Positions 8,937 to 17,401 of a DNA stretch of 64,000 bases are shown here, in pieces. The number at the start of each line of letters is the position of its first letter. Positions within the stretch are counted from its first letter, which is position 1. The stretch is from a bacterium. GTDB lineage: Bacteria; Myxococcota_A; UBA9160; UBA4427. The stretch is from assembly GCA_024742285.1 (NCBI GenBank), contig JANSYR010000001.1, forward strand, positions 248,001 to 312,000, read 5' to 3'. The translations under genes and the position numbers were made by a program. The notes under the pieces are model-generated. The model was not told where the DNA came from and made no database searches. It saw nothing but the letters and a program-made list of their open reading frames with translations.

Positions 8937-9115
8937 GCTCTGCGTCGCGCCAGAAAGCGCCCGCGGCCCAGCGGCGCTCTGCGTCGCGCTAGAAAGCGCC
9001 CGCTGCCCAGCGGTGCTCTGCGCCGCGCTAGAAAGCGCCTGCGGCCCAGCGGCGCTCTGCGTCGCGCCGAAAAGCGCCTGCGGCCCAGCGGCGCTCTGCG
9101 CCGCGCTAGAAAAAG
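8937..9115. repeat. 39-bp tandem repeat, about 4.5 copies
   Basis: Copies begin at 8937, 8976, 9015, 9054 and 9093, exactly 39 bases apart, each starting GCTCTGCG and containing a GAAAGCGCC-type core. Copies differ at a few positions. Each carries an inverted repeat (GGCGCT ... AGCGCC) that could form a hairpin, and the last copy contains the stop codon of the outer membrane protein gene on the minus strand. The period is 13 codons, so the array stays in frame. It sits between two convergent 3' ends and may act in termination or be a decayed coding repeat. Confidence 0.9.
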
Positions 9116-10017
9116 TTCCGTCGCAGCTCGGCGAGCGACTCCGCGCCCGTGAAGCTGACCGTCGCGTTCAGCGTGATGCCGAAGACGAAGCGGCCGTATT
9201 TCTGGAACTCGATGAAGGATTCGTTCCGGTCACCGACGATGAACCCACCGCCGAGGATCACGTTCCGCTCGGTCGGGAGCAGGACCTCGACGTCGATCGT
9301 CGCGAACCGGTCCTCGACATGGTCCGTCGGGCCGAGGTTCGTCCGCGACCAGAGCCCGCCCAACCGGACCGCGGCGTTGTCGTTCAGGTAGGCGCGAACG
9401 CCACCGTCCGCGGAGTAGGTCCGGTTGGCGGAGTTGGCGCCACTGGAGTCGATGTCGGCGTCGCTGAACGAGACGGTCACGTCGAGGTCGACGGGCAGCC
9501 CCTCGCCCGGCGTTCCGAAGAAGGCCTTGCCGAAGGCGACCAGACCGGCCTCGTGATTCGATCGATCGATCGAGCCCGTCTCGCTCTCGTCCCACGCGTA
9601 GAACGTACCGAGGCCCGCCTCGCCCACGGCCGGGTCGCGCCAGAAGACGTCGCCTCCCATCGTGACTCCGTACGTCTCGGTCTCATCGGCGACGTCGACA
9701 TGGGTCTTCGAGAAGCGCGGACCGGCGAAGGCGCGCACGCCGAATTCGTCACCGAGGGCCGCGAGCGGGGCCACGTAGATGCCGGTGAAGCCGCCGTCGT
9801 CGATGTCGACCTGCTGGATGTCCACGAGCTCCGTCGGACCGGGTCGGAACTGGTAGGCCTCTTCCGAGAAGTAGTGGAGCCAGGTGTAGTCGCCGATGAC
9901 CCGGAAGTTGGCCTCGCGCACCGCCGGCGCTTCGCCCGCGCTCGCCGTCGAAGCTGCGAGCGAGAAGAGCAGAGCGGAGAGGAGCGCGGCGGGGGTGGTT
10001 CGGGCGACGTGACTCAT
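9106..10017 (-). CDS. Putative outer membrane beta-barrel protein
   Basis: About 303 residues. I start at ATG 10017 because it opens a clean signal peptide (MSHVARTTPAALLSALLFSL, cleavage after ASTASA); the longer form to 10131 is arginine/proline-rich. The mature part has alternating polar/aromatic strands with acidic turns and ends NATVSFTGAESLAELRRNFF, with a terminal Phe typical of BAM-assembled barrels. I do not recognise a family. Its stop lies in the 39-bp tandem array. The product is probably a small porin or surface barrel. Confidence 0.65.
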   Translation of the reverse strand: MSHVARTTPAALLSALLFSLAASTASAGEAPAVREANFRVIGDYTWLHYFSEEAYQFRPGPTELVDIQQVDIDDGGFTGIYVAPLAALGDEFGVRAFAGPRFSKTHVDVADETETYGVTMGGDVFWRDPAVGEAGLGTFYAWDESETGSIDRSNHEAGLVAFGKAFFGTPGEGLPVDLDVTVSFSDADIDSSGANSANRTYSADGGVRAYLNDNAAVRLGGLWSRTNLGPTDHVEDRFATIDVEVLLPTERNVILGGGFIVGDRNESFIEFQKYGRFVFGITLNATVSFTGAESLAELRRNFF

Positions 10018-10212
10018 CACTGGGGGCCTCCCGCGAACGCAGGTCGAAACCCCCGCGCGGCCCCATGGCCGCGCCGGTGGACAGCCGGGTTCGCGCAAGC
10101 GCACGATACGAGACTTCGGAGCGGATCGCACAGGACCCGGAGGACCGCTGCCGCCAGGACCGCCGCCCGAACATGACCGTCCGTCGCCTCCTGGCGGAAG
10201 GAGACGGGAGAC

Positions 10213-10950
10213 CTACCAGACGGTCCGTCCGCCATCGATCACGTGCTCGTGGCCCGTGACGTAGCTCGAGTCGTCCGAGAGCAGGAAGATCAGCAATCCC
10301 GAGATCTCCTCGCGACGCGCGGGGCGCGGAAGCGGCTGGGTCGCGAACATCTCCTCCCGCTCCTCCTCGGGCACGAGGAACATCCCGGTTCCGTCGACCG
10401 CGCCCGGATGAATGGTGTTGACGCGCACGCCCATCGCCCCGAGCTCCCCGGCAGCGACCTTCGACAGACCGCGCACCGCCCACTTCGAGGCACCGTAGGC
10501 CGCGTGCTCGGGGATCCCGCGCGTTCCCGCGATCGAAGAGAGGTTCACGATCGAGCCTCCGCCCCGCGCGGCCATCTTCGGGGCGACCTTGCGAACGCCC
10601 TGCCAGGTCCCGATCACGTTCACCTCGAGCATCTTGAGAAAGTCCGTCGCATCCTCCTCGAGGACGGGCTTCGTCCACCAGATCGCCGCATTGTTCACGA
10701 GTCCGTCGATTCCGCCGAAACGGGTCGTCGCCTCGTCGACGACCCGATCCCAGTCGGACTCGCTCGTCACGTCCTGGGCGACGAAGCAGGCGTTCTCGCC
10801 GAGCTCGGCCGCCAGCTTCTCGCCGGCCTCCGCCTGCAGGTCCGTCAGGACGACCCGCGCGCCCTCCTCGACGCAGCGGCGCGCATGGACCGCGCCCATG
10901 CCCTGGGCGGCACCCGTGATGATGATCGTCTTTCCGTCGAGCTGTCCCAT
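10213..10950 (-). CDS. SDR family NAD(P)-dependent oxidoreductase
   Basis: A 245-residue classical short-chain dehydrogenase: dinucleotide motif TGAAQGMG, NNAAIW, catalytic Ser in NLSSIAG, catalytic YGASK, and C-terminal SSYVTGHEHVIDGGRTVW. Sequence character is closest to FabG/3-alpha-hydroxysteroid-dehydrogenase-like oxidoreductases; the substrate is unknown. I take ATG 10950, preceded by a GAGGAGAA box, rather than the ATG at 10974. It lies 25 bases after a second SDR on the same strand. Confidence 0.9.
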   Translation of the reverse strand: MGQLDGKTIIITGAAQGMGAVHARRCVEEGARVVLTDLQAEAGEKLAAELGENACFVAQDVTSESDWDRVVDEATTRFGGIDGLVNNAAIWWTKPVLEEDATDFLKMLEVNVIGTWQGVRKVAPKMAARGGGSIVNLSSIAGTRGIPEHAAYGASKWAVRGLSKVAAGELGAMGVRVNTIHPGAVDGTGMFLVPEEEREEMFATQPLPRPARREEISGLLIFLLSDDSSYVTGHEHVIDGGRTVW

Positions 10951-10975
10951 TTCTTCGTTCTCCTCTCGGTCCATG

Positions 10976-11791
10976 CTAGTCGGCCGGCTGCGCGAAGCTC
11001 TTCATGCGGCGCGTCAGCAGGCGATGGGTCCACACGGGCATCAGCCGTTTCAGCCACTCGGACACGTAGGCTTCGATTCCGACGATCGCGCGGAACTCGT
11101 CGCGCTCGATCGCTCGTACGATCTTCTTCGCGACGGCCTCGGGACCACGCGAGCGCCCCAACGCAGCGGCTGCAGCGCCGCGCAGCTCGGGATCGTCGCC
11201 GCGCATGGTCTTCGCGATGTTCGTGTTGATTCCGCCCGGATGGATGCTCGTGACACCGATCTGCGTATCACGAAGCTCCGCCCAGAGCGCTTCCGTCAAG
11301 CCGCGAACGGCGAACTTCGTCGCGCAGTACGAGCTCTGGGAGGGCACGCCCAGGAACCCGAACATGCTCGAGATGTTCACGATATGGGCTTCGTCCTGCT
11401 TCCTGAGTTCCGGCAGGAAGAACTTGCAGCCGTGGATCACGCCCCAGAGGTTGATCCCCACGATCCACTGGAGATCTTCGAGCGAGTGATCCTCGAAGGT
11501 CGCGGCGACGGAGACGCCGGCGTTGTTCACGAGAACGTGGACCGCGCCGTGTTCGGCCACGACCGCCTCCGGAAGCGCCTCCATCTGGGCGGGATCGGCG
11601 ACGTCGACGACGTGGGTCGAGATCGGAACGTCTCGCTCGAGGAACGACTTCTCCGCCTCCGCCAGCGCCTCGGCGTTCACGTCGACCAGCGCGAGACCGC
11701 ATCCCCGATCCGCGAGCCGCGATGCCGTCGCCAGCCCGATCCCGCTCGCTCCGCCCGTGATCACCGCCACCCGGCCCGAGAGTCGCTTCAA
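10976..11791 (-). CDS. SDR family NAD(P)-dependent oxidoreductase
   Basis: About 271 residues: TGGASGIG cofactor motif, NNAGVSVAAT, catalytic Ser in NISSMFG, catalytic YCATK, and a C-terminal extension (EWLKRLMPVWTHRLLTRRMK) that looks amphipathic and may touch membranes, as in retinol/long-chain SDRs. The best start is the TTG at 11791, preceded by AGGAG and overlapping the gluQ stop as TTGA; the upstream in-frame sequence is antisense to gluQ. The substrate is unknown. It lies between gluQ and another SDR in one minus-strand run. Confidence 0.85.
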   Translation of the reverse strand: MKRLSGRVAVITGGASGIGLATASRLADRGCGLALVDVNAEALAEAEKSFLERDVPISTHVVDVADPAQMEALPEAVVAEHGAVHVLVNNAGVSVAATFEDHSLEDLQWIVGINLWGVIHGCKFFLPELRKQDEAHIVNISSMFGFLGVPSQSSYCATKFAVRGLTEALWAELRDTQIGVTSIHPGGINTNIAKTMRGDDPELRGAAAAALGRSRGPEAVAKKIVRAIERDEFRAIVGIEAYVSEWLKRLMPVWTHRLLTRRMKSFAQPAD

Positions 11792-12756
11792 GCCTCTGCT
11801 CCTGCGTCGGACCCACGAACGAGTCCGCGCTCCGGTTGCCATTCGAGCCAGACGTCCTCCCTGGCGACGCGGCTCCACTCGAAGCCTGACACCAGGTCTC
11901 CCGGCGCACAACGTCCCCCGGGCGGCGCCAGGCCGACGAATCCCGCGATCGCTCCGCAAAGCGCCTCCGCGTCGTAGCGCGCGCGCAGGGCCTGCACGTC
12001 GACCGCCCCGTGGAGCTTCGAGAGCTTTTCGCCCCGCTGCTCGAGGAAGAGCAGGTGATGGCGATAGGTCGGTGTCGACACGCCGAGCAGGCGCTGGAGC
12101 GCGACCTGCAGGAGCGTCGACGGCATCAGGTCCCGACCCCGAACCACGCGGTCCACGCCGATCGCCGCATCGTCGAGGATCGAGGCCAGGTGATAGGCGG
12201 TCGCGCCGTCGCGACGACGCAGGATCGGGTCACCGAAGAGGCGGGCAGCATCTCCGGAGAGATCGGCCCCGCTCTCGTCGTACAGCTCGACATGGGACGC
12301 GGGCAGCGCCAGACGGAGCGGACGCGACTCCTCGCGCCAGGACGCGCGCGTCACGCGCTGCGCACGGCACGTCCCCGGATAGGCGTGGCCGCCGTCGGGC
12401 GCCAGGCGACCCGCAGCGCGTACCGTCGCGCGACTGCAGTCACACGCGTAGACGAGGCCGTCCGCGACGAACTGCTCGATCGCCGCGTCGTGACGGTCCG
12501 CCGCCTCCGACTGGAGATCGACCGTGTCCCAATCGAGCCCGAACCACTCGAGGTCGCTTCGCAGCCCGTCGACGAAGCCTTCCTTCGTACGTTCCCGGTC
12601 GAGGTCTTCGAGTCGGAGAGCGACCTGGCCGCCACGCGCGCGCGCGTCGAGCCAACAGAGCAGCGCCGCCAGCAACGTGCCCGGATGCGCCCGCCCCGTC
12701 GTCGAGGGCGCGAATCGTCCGCGCCCGCCTCTCTCCTCGTGGGTCACGCCCGACAC
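11788..12756 (-). CDS. gluQ: Glutamyl-Q tRNA(Asp) synthetase
   Basis: A 322-residue truncated glutamyl-tRNA synthetase that loads glutamate onto queuosine in the anticodon of tRNA-Asp. The class I signature is RFAPSTTGRAHPGTL (HPGT in place of HIGH), the zinc site is CDCS...YPGTC, and the KMSK equivalent is KLSK. It lacks the anticodon-binding domain of full GluRS, as expected for this family. Its 3' end overlaps the following SDR. The gene implies that the organism uses queuosine. Confidence 0.93.
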   Translation of the reverse strand: MSGVTHEERGGRGRFAPSTTGRAHPGTLLAALLCWLDARARGGQVALRLEDLDRERTKEGFVDGLRSDLEWFGLDWDTVDLQSEAADRHDAAIEQFVADGLVYACDCSRATVRAAGRLAPDGGHAYPGTCRAQRVTRASWREESRPLRLALPASHVELYDESGADLSGDAARLFGDPILRRRDGATAYHLASILDDAAIGVDRVVRGRDLMPSTLLQVALQRLLGVSTPTYRHHLLFLEQRGEKLSKLHGAVDVQALRARYDAEALCGAIAGFVGLAPPGGRCAPGDLVSGFEWSRVAREDVWLEWQPERGLVRGSDAGAEA

Positions 12757-12888
12757 TCTCCGGTCCGATCTGCAGCCTCATCACAACCGTGCGTCGTCAT
12801 TACAATCGACGCATCGATGTGTCACGCATTCGCCGACTCACGACGAAATCGCCTTCACGGGATACACGGTCGCACCGAACCACTCTCC

Positions 12889-13554
12889 ATGCACACGGCC
12901 CGTCACGACGGAAGCACCCATCAGCGAGCCATCGCGCTCCGCCTGTCGGAGCGCAGCGTCACACCGCGCGTGCTCGAAGCCCTCCGTGCGCTCGGCTACG
13001 TGTTGATCGACGCGGACTCGGGGGACGACTGCAGTCGCGCGCGCGTCTGGCTGGTCGACGCGGAACGACTCGACACGCTGCCGCAGGACGGGGACGACGA
13101 CCTGCGCGTCCTCGCCATCGAGTCCTCCGACCACGAGGAACCGATCGATCGGCGCGTGTTCGCACGGACGACACGACCCGGTCGCCTGGGCACGGTCTAC
13201 GAGATGATCCAGCGTGCCCTCGAGCAGACGCCCCGACGCACGCCGCGTATTTCGACCCGTCTCTCTGCGCGCTGCATCCGCGCGGAGCGTCGGTCGATCG
13301 GCGCCGTGCTCTCGCTCTCGGAGGGCGGCTGTCTGCTCCGGACCGGCGAAGCGCTCCGCAAGGGCGCGAAGCTCGACCTGCAGCTCGCGCTCCCGGACTA
13401 CGGCCTCGTCAGCACCCGAGCCGAATGTCGCTACGTACGGAGCGGGGACGCCGGCCTCGCCTTCGATGCCCCACACGACGACGTGCGCCATACGATCGCG
13501 CACTTCGTGACCTGCCAGCTCGCCCGGGACGGTCTCCACGCCACGGTCGGCTAG
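12889..13554 (+). CDS. PilZ domain protein with degenerate receiver-like N-terminus
   Basis: About 221 residues from ATG 12889. Residues 10-105 have a receiver-like alternation (LRALGYVLIDAD, RVWLVDAERLD, LRVLAIESSD) without a clear phosphoacceptor site, followed by a PilZ domain (RLSARCIRAERRSIGAVLSL, SEGGCLLRT, SGDAGLAFD) that may bind cyclic-di-GMP. The usual RxxxR is present only loosely, so nucleotide binding is uncertain. The gene diverges from gluQ and shares its stop bases with the convergent amidohydrolase: CTAG at 13551-13554 gives TAG on both strands. The frame is open further upstream, but that part is antisense to gluQ. Confidence 0.7.
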   Translation: MHTARHDGSTHQRAIALRLSERSVTPRVLEALRALGYVLIDADSGDDCSRARVWLVDAERLDTLPQDGDDDLRVLAIESSDHEEPIDRRVFARTTRPGRLGTVYEMIQRALEQTPRRTPRISTRLSARCIRAERRSIGAVLSLSEGGCLLRTGEALRKGAKLDLQLALPDYGLVSTRAECRYVRSGDAGLAFDAPHDDVRHTIAHFVTCQLARDGLHATVG

Positions 13555-14804
13555 GAAGCCCCCGCTTCGTCGAAGCCACCGCGCCCCTCGGTCAACGCCA
13601 GGCGCTCCTCGCGACTCCACCACACCCCTCGCGACACGACCCATTCGGGGTCGTCGAGCGCACCGAGGTCTTCGAGCGGATCCGCGTCGAGGACGAGGAA
13701 ATCCGCCGAGAGGCCGGGTGCGATCCGGCCGGTCTCGTCCTCGAGTCCGAGCGCCCGGGCCGACTCGCTCGTCGCAGCGCGCAGCACGTCGACCGGCGCG
13801 AGGTCCGCGAAGCGCGCGAACGCCTTCAGTCCCGCAACCAGATCGTGATGGGCGACGCCGGGGATGCCCGCGTCGGTCGAGGCGATGAACCGGATCCCGT
13901 GGGCTCGCTGCGCACGAAGGCAGGCAGACAGGCGACGGAAGAAGTCCGTCGCCGTCCCTGCCTCGTCCTCGATCCGCCGGCCCCACCCGGCGTTCACGGT
14001 CGGCGAGACCCAGAGCTCCCGGTCGGCCATCTCGCGCATCAGATCCGGATCCAGCGCCGTGCCGAAGCCGTCGGGGCCCGCGAACGACGCGTGCTCGACC
14101 GTTCGGACGCCCGCCCGGACCGCGTGGGCGATGCCTTCGGTCCCGTGGCAATGCGCCGCCACCGCTCGCCCCCCGGCGGCCGCGGCACGGACCACCCGGG
14201 CCAGACCGGCCTCATCGAACTGGGTGTCGCGGGCTCGGCTTGCCGGCGTGAAAACGCCGCCCGTCGCCATGACCTTGATCCAGTCGCTCCCCGCCTCGAT
14301 CTGGGCCGCGACCTTCGTGTCGATCCCCGCATCGTCGTCCACCTCGCCGCCCCAGAAATGGCAATGGCCCCCGGGCGTCGTGATCGGCTGGCCACAGCAC
14401 AGGATCCGCGGACCGGGCCGGGTCCCGTCTTCGACCCGGTCGCGGAGCGCGTGTTCGAGATGGAGCCCGCCCCCGCAGTCCCGGGTCGTGGTGATCCCGG
14501 CGGCCAGCATCTGCGCCGCCCGCCGCGCCATTGCCGCGCGACGCTCGGCCACCGGCACGGCGAGCTGCTCCTTCGGACTCCTCAGCTTCGGGTCGAGCTC
14601 GAGATGCACGTGGGCATCGATCAGCCCGGGCACGATCACGCGCCCGGCCAGATCGATCGTCGCCTCGCGCGGCACGGGGGCGGCTTCCCGCGAATCCACG
14701 AAACGTCCCTCACGCACGTCTAAGGGCGACGTGAGGGCCTCGAGAGCGCTGGATCCGCCCCGCCAGACACGCGCGAGAGTGATCGAAAAATTCATATTTT
14801 CCAA
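13551..14804 (-). CDS. Metal-dependent amidohydrolase (imidazolonepropionase/prolidase-like)
   Basis: A 417-residue amidohydrolase-superfamily enzyme. The N-terminal beta-sandwich is followed by the metal motif LIDAHVHLEL (His65, His67), a Lys in DWIKVMATGG likely to be carboxylated, metal His in AAHCHG and VEHASF, and the catalytic Asp in ASTDAG; the C-terminal sandwich contains APGLSADFLVLDADPLED. The family hydrolyses cyclic amides, Xaa-Pro dipeptides and similar substrates. The substrate is not determinable. The first codons (ATG GAA AAT ATG AAT TTT) are AT-rich, unlike the surroundings. A second ATG three codons in is also possible. Confidence 0.88.
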   Translation of the reverse strand: MENMNFSITLARVWRGGSSALEALTSPLDVREGRFVDSREAAPVPREATIDLAGRVIVPGLIDAHVHLELDPKLRSPKEQLAVPVAERRAAMARRAAQMLAAGITTTRDCGGGLHLEHALRDRVEDGTRPGPRILCCGQPITTPGGHCHFWGGEVDDDAGIDTKVAAQIEAGSDWIKVMATGGVFTPASRARDTQFDEAGLARVVRAAAAGGRAVAAHCHGTEGIAHAVRAGVRTVEHASFAGPDGFGTALDPDLMREMADRELWVSPTVNAGWGRRIEDEAGTATDFFRRLSACLRAQRAHGIRFIASTDAGIPGVAHHDLVAGLKAFARFADLAPVDVLRAATSESARALGLEDETGRIAPGLSADFLVLDADPLEDLGALDDPEWVVSRGVWWSREERLALTEGRGGFDEAGAS

Positions 14805-15019
14805 ATGGTTACACCCGATAGACGCGAGCGGCGCGGCGCCCCCTTTGCGAACCCGTCGATCTCGGGCATTCTCCCTCAGCGGCCCGCTTCATCCCAGCGG
14901 GATCTGCAACCACCACGCGCCACGTCACGGACCGTGGACGAGCGCGTCACAGGAGCAGCGGGAGACGAAGCGAGCCTCCCACGAAGCCCCTGCGGACGCA
15001 CCCTGAAGGACGCATAGAA

Positions 15020-15208
15020 ATGTCGGACAAGGAAGTTCTGGTCGTCGCCTCCAAGATCAAGGCCTACATCAAGAGCAGCGGGGACATGAAGACCTCGGCG
15101 GGCGTCCTCGACGTCCTCTCCGACCGGCTCCGCGCGATGTGCGACCAGGCCATCGAGAGCGCCCGCAGCGACGGTCGCAAGACCGTCCTCGACCGCGACT
15201 TTTCTTGA
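15020..15208 (+). CDS. Bacterial histone (single histone-fold protein)
   Basis: A 62-residue basic protein beginning MSDKEVLVVASKIKAYIKSS and ending with RKTVLDRDF. Order and spacing fit one histone fold: short helix 1 (VASKIKAYI), a loop, long helix 2 (AGVLDVLSDRLRAMCDQAIESARSDG), a loop with RKTV, and helix 3 initiated by DRDF. The Lys-Thr and Arg-Asp positions are where histones contact DNA and form the RD clamp. The sequence closely resembles the short bacterial histones typified by Bdellovibrio Bd0055. Inferred role: dimeric DNA-bending or DNA-coating nucleoid protein. It is transcribed alone, divergent from the amidohydrolase across 215 bases, with GAAGGA upstream of the ATG. Confidence 0.85.
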   Translation: MSDKEVLVVASKIKAYIKSSGDMKTSAGVLDVLSDRLRAMCDQAIESARSDGRKTVLDRDFS

Positions 15209-15578
15209 GGTAGGGGGGCGTCGACGCGCCTTTGACGCAGCGAGCCGTTGGGCGACGCGGCGCGGTCCGGGGTGCCCGGGCGGGTTCGCCGCGGTCAGCC
15301 CTTCGGCGACGCCGAGCGGTTCGAGGCGCCCCGGCGTGCTCCGCACAGCTTTTCCGGGTGACGGCCCGCGAATCGACGCACGCGTGTTTCTGTGCGGCGA
15401 ACCTCCGTTCGGCGGCGGTTGGATCCGCCGTTCGCGTAACCGAATCGGGGCGGTGGGTACACTGCTGGAATCGAACCCGGGTGGATTCGCGCGACCGGGG
15501 GCCGTTTCCAGGGCGGGCTCGGGAGGCGCGGGCCCGGTGTGAGCCCGCTTTCGGCGCGCGACCGAGGAAGAGCACGCG
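15209..15578. other. Intergenic region between histone and PP2C genes
   Basis: 370 bases without a convincing gene. Short frames exist on both strands but are arginine/proline-rich with no ribosome site or motif. There is no clear promoter. A GAGGAAGAG box lies 6 to 14 bases before the phosphatase ATG. A sequence resembling a tRNA T-arm (minus strand, 15467-15478) has no matching stems. Confidence 0.6.
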
Positions 15579-16652
15579 ATGAGCAGCGCGTCCGAAGAGA
15601 CGAAGGCCACCTCGGTCGAGATCGCGTCGCGAACGGACGTCGGACGCGTCCGGCAGGCGAACGAGGACAGCTGCGAAGTCTGGGGATTCGCGGACGGGGG
15701 GCATCTCCTGGTCGTCGCGGATGGGATGGGCGGCCACCGCGGCGGAGCCACCGCCAGCCGGACCGCGATCGAGGCCATCGCCGAGACCTTCGGCGACGGG
15801 GCACGCGGGAAGGCCCACGAGACCCTCGCGAGCGCCGTCGTCTCCGCGAACCAGCGCATCTGGGGGCTGGCCCAGGAAGACCCCGAGCTCGAGGGGATGG
15901 GCACGACCGTCGTCGCCTTCCACCTCGACGCGAAGCGCCGGGGCACGGTCGCCCACGTGGGCGACAGCCGGGCCTACCGCTACCGGAAGGGTCGTCTCGA
16001 GGCGCTCACGACCGATCATTCGGTCGTCGCCGAGATGCAGCGGCGGGGCCTCCTCTCCGCCGACGAGGCTGCGGTCCACCCGCGCCGGAACGAGATCCTC
16101 CGCTCCGTCGGTGTGCAGGAAGACGTCGACGTCGAAGTCGCGGACGTCGAGGTCCGAGGAGGCGACCGCTACCTCCTCTGCTCCGACGGCCTCTCCGGCG
16201 TGGTCAAGGACGAGGAGATCGCGGCGATCCTCCAGACGAAGACCCCGCACGAGGCGGTCGAGGCGCTGATCGACCTCGCGAACGAGCGCGGCGGCCCGGA
16301 CAACATCACCGTCCAGGTCCTCGCGGTCCCCGCGGAGGCATCCGAAGGCGATCCCGAAGCCACGGCGCCGGTCGAGCTCACGTCCGTGGGCATCGAGGCG
16401 ATCGAGACCCGCCGCCGACAACGACGGCGCGCCCAGCAGATCGGCACCATCGTGCTGATCGCGGGCGCCGTCGTCGCCGCCTGGCTGGTCTGGCAGGCCT
16501 CCCGGTCGCCTTCCGACGCCGCCGCTCCCGCGCGACCCGCCGCCGAATCGCCTTCGCCGCCGCCCGCCCCGGATGCCCCGCTCGAAGACCGCTTCGAGAT
16601 CGAAGCGCCGGCGCCGCGAAAGGGAATCCCGCGCGAGGGGACGGCCCCCTAG
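15579..16652 (+). CDS. PP2C-family serine/threonine protein phosphatase with C-terminal membrane anchor
   Basis: A 357-residue protein. The PP2C/Stp1 catalytic domain covers residues 10-245: RTDVGRVRQANEDS, VVADGMGGHRGG, GTTVVAF, AHVGDSRAYRYR, LLCSDGLSG and GGPDNITVQVL, which provide the metal-binding aspartates. It is followed by a linker, one membrane helix near residues 285-305 (QIGTIVLIAGAVVAAWLVW) and a proline/alanine-rich tail ending GIPREGTAP. It should dephosphorylate Ser/Thr-phosphorylated proteins at the inner membrane; no kinase is adjacent. Its stop shares a CTAG with the convergent SDR. Confidence 0.92.
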   Translation: MSSASEETKATSVEIASRTDVGRVRQANEDSCEVWGFADGGHLLVVADGMGGHRGGATASRTAIEAIAETFGDGARGKAHETLASAVVSANQRIWGLAQEDPELEGMGTTVVAFHLDAKRRGTVAHVGDSRAYRYRKGRLEALTTDHSVVAEMQRRGLLSADEAAVHPRRNEILRSVGVQEDVDVEVADVEVRGGDRYLLCSDGLSGVVKDEEIAAILQTKTPHEAVEALIDLANERGGPDNITVQVLAVPAEASEGDPEATAPVELTSVGIEAIETRRRQRRRAQQIGTIVLIAGAVVAAWLVWQASRSPSDAAAPARPAAESPSPPPAPDAPLEDRFEIEAPAPRKGIPREGTAP

Positions 16653-17401
16653 CGCGCCTCGTCCGCGAGCCGGAGCGCGACCTGGTCGGTCCGGCGCGCC
16701 GGATCGAACGCGAGGGCGAGCAGCTCGTCCGCGACGTATTCCGGCGAGTTGAAGGCTCCCGCCCGCTTCCGCTCGTGGAATCGGGGCGCGTCCGGGAAGC
16801 GCGCCTCCGGCGTCTCCCGGATCCGGGTCTGCATGGCCGTGTCGACGACGCCCGGCGCGACGGCGTGAGCGCGGAGTCCGATCGCCCGCTCCTCGAGGGC
16901 GACGACCTCCGTCAGCCGTTCGACCGCTGCCTTGCCCGCGCAGTAGGCCGCCCACCCTTCGTAGGCCTTCGTCGCGGCCCCCGACGAGACGTTGATCAGG
17001 ACGCCAGGCTTCGCCACCCGCCGGAGATGACGGACATAACATCGCGTCCCCAGGAAGACACCGGTCAGGTTCACGTCGATGTGCTCGCGGAACGCGTCGA
17101 GCTCGACGTCGCGGAGCTTCGCGATCGGATCGAGGACGCCCGCATTGTTGATCCAGAGGTCGATGTGGCCGAAGCGGGTCTCCGCGTCGACGACGAGCGC
17201 TTCGAGGGCCGCCTCGTCGCGAACGTCGAGGGCCCTCGCGAGCACGTCCTCGCCGTCCGGAAGCGCAGGCGCGCTTCGACTGCAGAGCACGAGACGCAGT
17301 CCACGTTCCGCGAAGCGCCGCGCGACCCCGGCACCGATCCCGCGGCTCGCGCCGCTCACGAACGCGACCCGACCGACCTCCGGCGCTCCCGACGGCGTCA
17401 C
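16649..17401 (-). CDS. SDR family oxidoreductase
   Basis: A 250-residue short-chain dehydrogenase: SGASRGIG cofactor site, NNAGVLDP, Ser in NVSSGAA, catalytic YCAGK, and VAPGVVDTAMQ. The pattern SGASRGIGAGVARRFAERG with LVLCSR resembles sepiapterin-reductase/benzil-reductase-like SDRs (YueD type). The start is GTG 17401, which overlaps the stop of the mechanosensitive channel gene as GTGA, so the two are translationally coupled. Its stop shares the CTAG at 16649-16652 with the convergent phosphatase gene. The substrate is unknown. Confidence 0.87.
   Translation of the reverse strand: MTPSGAPEVGRVAFVSGASRGIGAGVARRFAERGLRLVLCSRSAPALPDGEDVLARALDVRDEAALEALVVDAETRFGHIDLWINNAGVLDPIAKLRDVELDAFREHIDVNLTGVFLGTRCYVRHLRRVAKPGVLINVSSGAATKAYEGWAAYCAGKAAVERLTEVVALEERAIGLRAHAVAPGVVDTAMQTRIRETPEARFPDAPRFHERKRAGAFNSPEYVADELLALAFDPARRTDQVALRLADEAR

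Noticed and set aside
8937-9115. CRISPR array
   Set aside because: The repeats are directly abutting copies with no unique spacers, and there are no cas genes.
15467-15478. tRNA T-arm-like sequence on the minus strand (GGGTTCGATTCC)
   Set aside because: The flanking bases do not form the five-base T stem and no acceptor, D or anticodon arms can be drawn around it.
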